A DNA stretch of 10,111 bases from CALKWS01 sp035302405 (lineage in GTDB: Bacteria > Actinomycetota > Actinomycetes > Actinomycetales > Beutenbergiaceae), in assembly GCA_035302405.1 (NCBI GenBank), contig DATGSR010000007.1:1-10111 (forward strand), read 5' to 3'. Made by a program: the position numbers and the translations under genes. Below are positions 5,466 through 10,111 of the stretch, in pieces. How positions within the stretch are numbered: the first letter of the stretch is position 1; every line of letters starts with the position of its first letter. The notes beneath the pieces are model-generated. The model was not told the origin of the DNA and ran no database searches. It saw only the letters and a list, made by a program, of their open reading frames with translations.

Positions 5466-6434
5466 GTGAACGAAAATCCACCATCCCCCCAGCCGTGGCA
5501 GCCCGACCGCGGAGAGGCGCACTGGGCGGAGCCGCCGTACCCCGAGTCGGCTGCCAGCCGCCCAGACCCCGGTCCGCCAACACCTCCGCACCCCGGCCCA
5601 ACAGCGCCTCCGTACCCGAGTTCAACGCCTCCGTCTCCCGGATGGCAGGGGCCGGATGCGGCGAACGAGCCGGCAACACCTCCACCGGGGGATCAACAAC
5701 CGGATACGCGTCCGTGGTACCGCAAGAAGTTCCTTTTGATACCGGCCGGGGCCCTCGGTCTGCTGCTCGTTGTGGGTGTTGCCGTTGGCAGTTCGAGTTC
5801 CGCTGAGGTGGACGAACTCCGTGCGGCCCTTGCGGAAGCAGAGAACCGCATAGCCGAAGCGGAAGCCCGCGCCGACGAGGCGGAAGAAGAGGCCGAGCAA
5901 GCGGCAGCGGACGTCGAGGAGGCGCGGGCGGAAGCAGAGGATGCCGCCGCCCGCGCGGAAGCGGCCGAAGAGCGCGCCGACGAGGCGGAGGCGGAGTTGG
6001 CTGCTGCCGAGGAGCAGGCTGAGGAGGCCAGCGCGCAGGAAGCAGCAGAGAATGAGAGCGACGCGGAGCCTGACGGCGAAGCAGAAGCTGACGACGAAGC
6101 AGAGCCGCAGGACGACTCCGCAAGCGCCGGAGCAGACGACGAGGGAACCGTATCCCAGCAGAATGCCCTGCGTTCGGCACAGGACTACCTAAACTTCTCC
6201 GCGTTCTCCCGCACCGGACTGATCGACCAGTTGGAGTTCGAGGGGCACTCGACGGCCGATGCCACGTGGGCCGTGGACCGCGTTGGCGCGGACTGGAAGG
6301 AGCAGGCCGCCAAGTCCGCCGAGCAGTACTTGGAGTTCATGGCGTTCTCACGGTCGGGGCTCATCGATCAATTGGTCTTCGAAGGCTTCACCCGGGAGCA
6401 AGCCGAGTACGGAGTCGCCCAGACCGGGCTGTGA
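5466..6434 (+). CDS. Membrane-anchored coiled-coil protein with two C-terminal Ltp domains
   Basis: This 322-residue protein starts at a GTG preceded by GAGGGGA with five bases spacing. Its parts in order are: a Pro-rich cytoplasmic region (1-85, repeated PPHPG/PPYP motifs), basic RKK (86-88), one membrane helix (about 89-108), an Ala/Glu/Arg coiled coil (113-195), an acidic linker (196-228), and two tandem Ltp-type domains (about 232-278 and 279-322). Each domain has the core FSR-(T/S)-GLIDQL-x-FEG. This domain (Lipoprotein_Ltp, PF07553) is known from a Streptococcus phage lipoprotein that blocks entry of DNA from other phages, and from many actinobacterial proteins of unknown role. Here there is no cysteine at all, so anchoring is by the helix, with the domains presumably outside. 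A role in cell envelope or phage exclusion is inference. Confidence 0.88.
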   Translation: MNENPPSPQPWQPDRGEAHWAEPPYPESAASRPDPGPPTPPHPGPTAPPYPSSTPPSPGWQGPDAANEPATPPPGDQQPDTRPWYRKKFLLIPAGALGLLLVVGVAVGSSSSAEVDELRAALAEAENRIAEAEARADEAEEEAEQAAADVEEARAEAEDAAARAEAAEERADEAEAELAAAEEQAEEASAQEAAENESDAEPDGEAEADDEAEPQDDSASAGADDEGTVSQQNALRSAQDYLNFSAFSRTGLIDQLEFEGHSTADATWAVDRVGADWKEQAAKSAEQYLEFMAFSRSGLIDQLVFEGFTREQAEYGVAQTGL

Positions 6435-6456
6435 ATCGGCACCGGCCCGGGCGCAG

Positions 6457-6903
6457 TTACCATTGCCAGCCGCACTCGTACAGCGCCAGTTCCCGGCGTA
6501 GACGTTCCGCGTCGGCTTTCGGGCCGGCTGGGACCTGCCGCACCGGCACCCCGGCGAGCGCGCACGCGTCGGCGAGCAGTTCGTCGTAAGCCCAAACCGT
6601 GGTCCGCCAGTGGTGCTGCCGGGCGAACATCTGCGCATCGGACTCGATCCGCCGCAGGATCGCCGCGAGCGTGGTCAGACGCGTTTGGATTTGCAGCACG
6701 GCGAACACTTCACGCGTCCGCGGATCGTCGGCCTGGCCCCACCGCTCCCGGCGCCACCACCGCCGTAGACGGGTTCGCAACAGCGGCTTCTCCCCCACCG
6801 GTGTTGCACCGACCGGTATCTGCGAACCACGGTCGCCGTCATTCGCCGGCAGCAGGGCACGCCATGACCACGGTTTCACCCATGAGACCTTGGACATCTC
6901 CAC
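6457..6903 (-). CDS. Conserved-looking protein of unknown function, helical, 148 residues
   Basis: I recognise this only loosely as an actinobacterial hypothetical protein found near purine genes, and no function is known to me. Residues 1-40 look unstructured. A strongly basic cluster follows (RTRLRRWWRRERW, 43-55), then a probable all-helical region (60-118), and a C-terminal segment ending LALYECGWQW. It has no membrane helix and no catalytic motif I can name; the basic cluster could bind nucleic acid or membrane phosphate groups. The GTG start at 6903 is supported by GAGGA at 6909-6913 with five bases spacing; an ATG at 6897 is the alternative. It converges with the Ltp gene, with only 22 bases between the stops. 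Confidence 0.7.
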   Translation of the reverse strand: MEMSKVSWVKPWSWRALLPANDGDRGSQIPVGATPVGEKPLLRTRLRRWWRRERWGQADDPRTREVFAVLQIQTRLTTLAAILRRIESDAQMFARQHHWRTTVWAYDELLADACALAGVPVRQVPAGPKADAERLRRELALYECGWQW

Positions 6904-7018
6904 CGCAATCCTCGTTACGGCGCACCGTCGAGCGCGCCGATACTGCGACCCGCTACATCTTTATTCTCGCCCCGGATCTGCGCCGATCGCCACGCGGGTG
7001 CGGTGCCGCGGGTGGGAC

Positions 7019-7030
7019 GCCGGTACCGGC
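7019..7030. repeat. 12-base perfect palindrome in a divergent intergenic region
   Basis: GCCGGTACCGGC reads the same on both strands. It lies in the 194-base gap between the minus-strand gene starting at 6903 and the plus-strand gene starting at 7098, so it could serve as an operator for either. An AT-rich patch at 6951-6968, including TATTCT at 6962-6967, is the best -10 candidate in the gap. In DNA of this GC content such palindromes can arise by chance. Confidence 0.3.
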
Positions 7031-7097
7031 CGAGGGCCTCTGCGCGCCGGCCGGGTGCCCACGATGCGGGCGTCGAGGTCCAGTGCACACTGGATCC

Positions 7098-7898
7098 ATG
7101 CATGCACCACCGATGATCCCGTTGGCTCAGGAGGGTCCGGAGGGACCGAGTTGCGCCGGTGTGTTCGTGGCGGCCGCGCGCGACGACGTGCTGGAGGTAC
7201 TGGCCTCGTCGGGATTCAGCGGCTGGGTGGGTCCGCAGCAGGGTCAGTGGGTGCTGGCCGTCGCGGAGAACCCGTTGGGCACCGTGGCCTCGGGCAAGCG
7301 GTCGATCGAGGAGCTCGGCCGGGAACTGGCCCGGGCCATCGATGCGGTGGTGCTCGCTGTGCAGATCCGGCGGGACCGGGCGCTCGGGTTGTGGTTGTTC
7401 CACGGGCCCCGGGAAGTGACTGTGCTGGACACCGATCCGGGCGACGAAGAGGACGGCCTCCATGAAGCGGCGATAGCGCTCGATGAGTTCGGAAACCCCG
7501 TATTCGACAGCGGCGAGTTCGCGCTGGATGAGTTCGGGGAGCCGGTGCCGGTAGATCGTCCAGGCCCGGACCCGCTGGGTAGCGGTGAGGCAGAGGAGGA
7601 GCCGGAGTACACACCGCTCGCCCTCACCCTTGGTCGCCCCGCGGCCGCTGGGGAGATCACCGAATTGCTGCAAAGCGAACTGAGCGAGGACGAGAGCGAG
7701 TCGGAGCGGTTCACCGCACTGGCGAAACTAGCCGGTCTGCCCACGTGGCTGGTCTCCGCGAACGTGCTGCCCAAGCAGATCTGGGGCGGGCCGAGCCGTG
7801 CCGAGTTGACCCGGCTGCGCCTGGGCCGCGCAGGTGCCTCCGGTGCCATCGCGGGCGCCCTGGCACGGCGCACCACCCGCAGGCCCCCGCGCGCGTAA
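7098..7898 (+). CDS. Protein of unknown function with LDEFG repeat, 266 residues
   Basis: I do not recognise this family. The N-terminal part (about 18-115) looks like a compact alpha/beta domain with GVFVAAARDDVLEVLASSGFSG and a long helix, SIEELGRELARAIDAV. A low-complexity acidic middle follows (112-172), containing a near-repeat of 15-residue period, LDEFGNPV (128-135) and LDEFGEPV (143-150). A second helical region (about 185-250) and a basic tail, RRTTRRPPRA, complete it. There is no signal peptide or membrane helix, so it is probably cytoplasmic. The start is uncertain. The ATG at 7098 has no ribosome site; a GTG at 7083 has GAGG four bases before it; the frame remains open to 6801, but that stretch looks non-coding. 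The gene converges on purL. Confidence 0.72.
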   Translation: MHAPPMIPLAQEGPEGPSCAGVFVAAARDDVLEVLASSGFSGWVGPQQGQWVLAVAENPLGTVASGKRSIEELGRELARAIDAVVLAVQIRRDRALGLWLFHGPREVTVLDTDPGDEEDGLHEAAIALDEFGNPVFDSGEFALDEFGEPVPVDRPGPDPLGSGEAEEEPEYTPLALTLGRPAAAGEITELLQSELSEDESESERFTALAKLAGLPTWLVSANVLPKQIWGGPSRAELTRLRLGRAGASGAIAGALARRTTRRPPRA

Positions 7899-7930
7899 GT
7901 GGGTACTGCTGGTGCGCGCCCGAGACTTGT

Positions 7931-7982
7931 GCGGCTTTAGATGAAACGGCCGCAGCCTGCGCAACGGACGATGCACGGTCCG
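7931..7982. terminator. Two hairpins in the gap between convergent genes
   Basis: In the 114-base gap between the unknown gene (stop 7898) and purL (stop 8015-8013), two inverted repeats stand in a row. The first is GCGGCTTT with AAA-CG-GCCGC (7931-7953, 5-base loop, 2-base bulge). The second is CGGAC and GTCCG (7965-7982, 8-base loop). Neither has a T-run. Their place between converging stops makes a bidirectional termination role reasonable but unproven. Confidence 0.3.
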
Positions 7983-8012
7983 GAGGCCGCCCGGCCCCGT
8001 GCTGACCCGTGC

Positions 8013-10111
8013 TCAGCCGAACAGCGCCGGCAGGGTGACCCGGTGCGCCTGGCCCAACTCGGCCATCTCGATGCTGAACTGGCCCGCTACGTCCAGGCTT
8101 CCGTCGTCGTCGGTCATTCCGATGCGTGCCACCGGCACACCGTGCCGGGCGGCCAGGCTCTCCACCGCCGGGGCGTCGGCCGTGGCCACGATGGCGCGGG
8201 CGCCGGACTCGGCGAACAGCAAGGTGGCCAGGTCCACCCCGTCGCGGTCGAGCACTGCTGCCAGGTCCACCCGGGCTCCGACGCCGAATCGCAGCACGGA
8301 CTCGGTCAGCGCCTGGATCAGCCCGCCGTCGGACAGGTCGTGACTGGCGTCGACGAGCCCGCCGCGTACCGAATCGATCAGGACCCGGGCCAGGGCCCGC
8401 TCTGCGGCCAGATCGACCTTGGGAGGCCGTCCGCCCAGGTGTGCGTGCACCGTGTGCGCCCAGGCGGAACCGGACAATTCCTCGGCGGTGGCGCCGAGCA
8501 GCAGGACGTCCAGGCCCGCCCGCGACCATCCCGAGGGCACCGTGACCGTGACATCGTCCAGCACCCCCAGGACGCCGACCACCGGGGTGGGATGGATGGA
8601 GGCGTCGATGTGCCCAGGTGGCAGGTCGGCGGATTTGGTCGAGTTGTACAGCGACACGTTCCCGCCGGTGACCGGGATGCCCAACTCCAGGCACGCATCG
8701 GCCAGGCCGCTGATGGCACGCACCAGTTGCCACATCGCATCCGGATCCTCCGGGGACCCGAAATTCAGGCAGTCGCTGACGGCGACCGGCTCGGCGCCAA
8801 CGGTCGCCACGTTCCGGTACGCCTCGGCCAGGGCCTGCTGGGCACCGGTGTACGGATCGAGTTTGGTGAACCGTCCGTTGGCATCGGTGGCCAGGGCCAC
8901 CCCGAGGCCGGAGTCCTGGTCCACGCGCACCACTCCGGCATCATCCGGGGCGGCCAGGGCGGTGTTGCCCTGGGCGTATCGATCGAACTGGTCACTGACC
9001 CAGGACTTGCTGGCCAGGTTCGGGCTGGCGAGCACCGAGAGCACCTGCGCCCGCAGTTCGGCCGGGGTGGTTGGACGCGGGAGCTCCTCGGCCGCGTCGT
9101 CGTTCAATTCGGCCTGCCAGGCCGGTTCAGCGTAGGGCCGGTCGTACACCGGACCGTCATGGGCGACGGTGCGCGGGTCGACGTCCACGATCCGCTCGCC
9201 GTGGTGGTCGATGGTGAGTCGTCCGGTGTCGTTGACCTCCCCGATCACCGCGGCCTCGACGTCCCATTTCTCGGCGATCGCGAGGAACTGTTGCAACTTC
9301 TCCGGTGCGACCACGGCCATCATGCGTTCCTGGGACTCGCTCATGAGGATTTCCCCGGCGTTCAGGTCCTCATCGCGCAGCAGCACCTTCTCCAGATCCA
9401 CGTGCATCCCGCCATCGCCGTTCGAGGCGAGTTCGGAGGTGGCGCACGAGATGCCGGCGGCGCCCAGGTCCTGGATCGCCTCCACCAGGTTCGCCTCGAA
9501 CATCTCCAGGCAGCATTCGATGATCTTCTTCTCCAGGAACGGATCCCCGACCTGGACCTTGGGCCGCCGTGCCGGAGTGTCCTCATCGAAACTGTCGCTG
9601 GCCAGGATGGAGGCGCCCCCGATCCCGTCCCCGCCGGTGCGAGCCCCGAAGAGCACGACCTTGTTGCCCACGCCGGTGGCGTTGGCCAGGTGGATGTCTT
9701 CGTGGCGCAGCACACCCAGGCACAGCGCGTTGACCAACGGGTTGCGCTGGTAGGAGGCGTCGAAGACGGTTTCCCCGCCGATGTTCGCCACGCCCAACGC
9801 GTTGCCGTATCCGGCGATCCCGGCCACCGCGCCGCGGAGCACCCGGTGGGTGTCGGGGTGGTCGGGGTCGCCGACGCGCAGTTGGTCCATCACCGCTACC
9901 GGCCGGGCGCCCATGGAGATGATGTCCCTTGCGATACCGCCCACCCCGGTGGCGGCCCCCTGGTACGGCTCGAGGTAACTGGGGCTGTTGTGCGATTCCA
10001 CCTTGAAGGTCACCGCCCAACCGTCCCCGATGTCCACTACGCCGGCGTTCTGGCCGATGCCCACCAGCAGGCGGGCGCGCATGTCCTGGGTGGTTTTGTC
10101 CCCGAACTGCG
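8013..10111 (-). CDS. purL: Phosphoribosylformylglycinamidine synthase large subunit (PurL), cut by window edge
   Basis: PurL is the synthetase subunit that turns FGAR, ATP and glutamine-derived ammonia into FGAM in purine synthesis, working with PurQ and PurS. About 699 residues lie in the window; the N-terminal part, with its first catalytic histidine region, is off the right edge. Visible motifs in order: FGDKTTQDMRARLLVGIGQNAGVV, KVESHNSPSYLEPYQGAATGVGG, ISMGARPVAVMDQL, NIGGETVFD, FGARTGGDGIGGAS, QDLGAAGISCATSELAS, SESQERM, then in the second half SVGAEPVAVSDCLNFG-like residues, IPVTGGNVSLYN and DASHDLSDGGL. It has no glutaminase domain, so it is the small type. The motif usually read as SHNHPS is SHNSPS here. 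The stop is TGA at 8013-8015, facing the plus-strand gene ending at 7898. Confidence 0.96.
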   Translation of the reverse strand, partial: QFGDKTTQDMRARLLVGIGQNAGVVDIGDGWAVTFKVESHNSPSYLEPYQGAATGVGGIARDIISMGARPVAVMDQLRVGDPDHPDTHRVLRGAVAGIAGYGNALGVANIGGETVFDASYQRNPLVNALCLGVLRHEDIHLANATGVGNKVVLFGARTGGDGIGGASILASDSFDEDTPARRPKVQVGDPFLEKKIIECCLEMFEANLVEAIQDLGAAGISCATSELASNGDGGMHVDLEKVLLRDEDLNAGEILMSESQERMMAVVAPEKLQQFLAIAEKWDVEAAVIGEVNDTGRLTIDHHGERIVDVDPRTVAHDGPVYDRPYAEPAWQAELNDDAAEELPRPTTPAELRAQVLSVLASPNLASKSWVSDQFDRYAQGNTALAAPDDAGVVRVDQDSGLGVALATDANGRFTKLDPYTGAQQALAEAYRNVATVGAEPVAVSDCLNFGSPEDPDAMWQLVRAISGLADACLELGIPVTGGNVSLYNSTKSADLPPGHIDASIHPTPVVGVLGVLDDVTVTVPSGWSRAGLDVLLLGATAEELSGSAWAHTVHAHLGGRPPKVDLAAERALARVLIDSVRGGLVDASHDLSDGGLIQALTESVLRFGVGARVDLAAVLDRDGVDLATLLFAESGARAIVATADAPAVESLAARHGVPVARIGMTDDDGSLDVAGQFSIEMAELGQAHRVTLPALFG

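Noticed and set aside
3543..5591. Long minus-strand open frames antisense to the malic enzyme gene.
   Set aside because: Their translations are His/Gln/Gly-rich or Ser/Ala-rich, as expected of the complement of GC-rich coding DNA, and the sense strand encodes a complete malic enzyme.
5466..5790. Annotation of the Ltp-domain protein as a lipoprotein.
   Set aside because: No lipobox and no cysteine anywhere in the protein; the Ltp family name alone does not justify it.
5820..6050. Repetitive GAG/GCG-rich DNA that could be taken for a tandem repeat or CRISPR-like array.
   Set aside because: It is codon-level repetition from an Ala/Glu coiled coil; there are no constant repeats with unique spacers.
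5386..6180. A minus-strand Arg/Pro/Leu-rich open frame of 264 codons opposite the Ltp-domain gene.
   Set aside because: It is the complement of the Ala/Glu coiled-coil and Pro-rich codons; the plus strand gives a coherent domain order and a good ribosome site.
6801..7097. A longer N-terminus for the 266-residue unknown protein, starting at 6801.
   Set aside because: It would overlap the divergent minus-strand gene, and the added residues are Arg/Pro/Cys-rich with no domain-like pattern.

Overview
The window is chromosomal DNA of a high-GC actinobacterium. The codons end mostly in G or C, GTG starts are common, and the protein types (a PurF with the actinobacterial N-terminus, a bacterial sterol-carrier-like protein, an Ltp-domain membrane protein) fit that phylum. 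I cannot place the genus. Gene density is high: the longest stretch without a gene is 288 bases (5178-5465). I see no tRNA, rRNA, CRISPR array, insertion sequence or phage integration site.

Both ends carry de novo purine genes on the minus strand: purL, running off the right edge, and purF, running off the left edge. Between them lie nine other genes. On the left, reading the minus strand towards purF, are a metal module (ArsR-family regulator then cation-diffusion-facilitator transporter, joined by an ATGA stop/start overlap), a small two-helix protein with an LPDSG sortase-like motif, a sterol-carrier family protein, a small two-helix membrane protein, and purF. The sterol-carrier protein, small membrane protein and purF form a same-strand group that I recall as a recurring actinobacterial neighbourhood.

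The centre holds two plus-strand genes: an NAD-type malic enzyme with an N-terminal ACT domain, divergent from arsR, and a membrane-anchored coiled-coil protein ending in two Ltp domains. These are followed by a minus-strand 148-residue protein and a plus-strand 266-residue protein, both of unknown function. The last of these converges on purL.

The window looks mostly like ordinary core genome, and I found no convincing undescribed multi-gene system. The points worth checking are the Ltp-domain protein, which has no cysteine and so cannot be a lipoprotein; the ArsR protein with a proline-rich tail in place of a metal-binding C-terminus; the tiny LPDSG protein; a His-to-Ser change in a near-invariant PurL motif; a perfect hairpin just upstream of purF; and two genes whose -10-like hexamers lie exactly where leaderless transcripts would need them.
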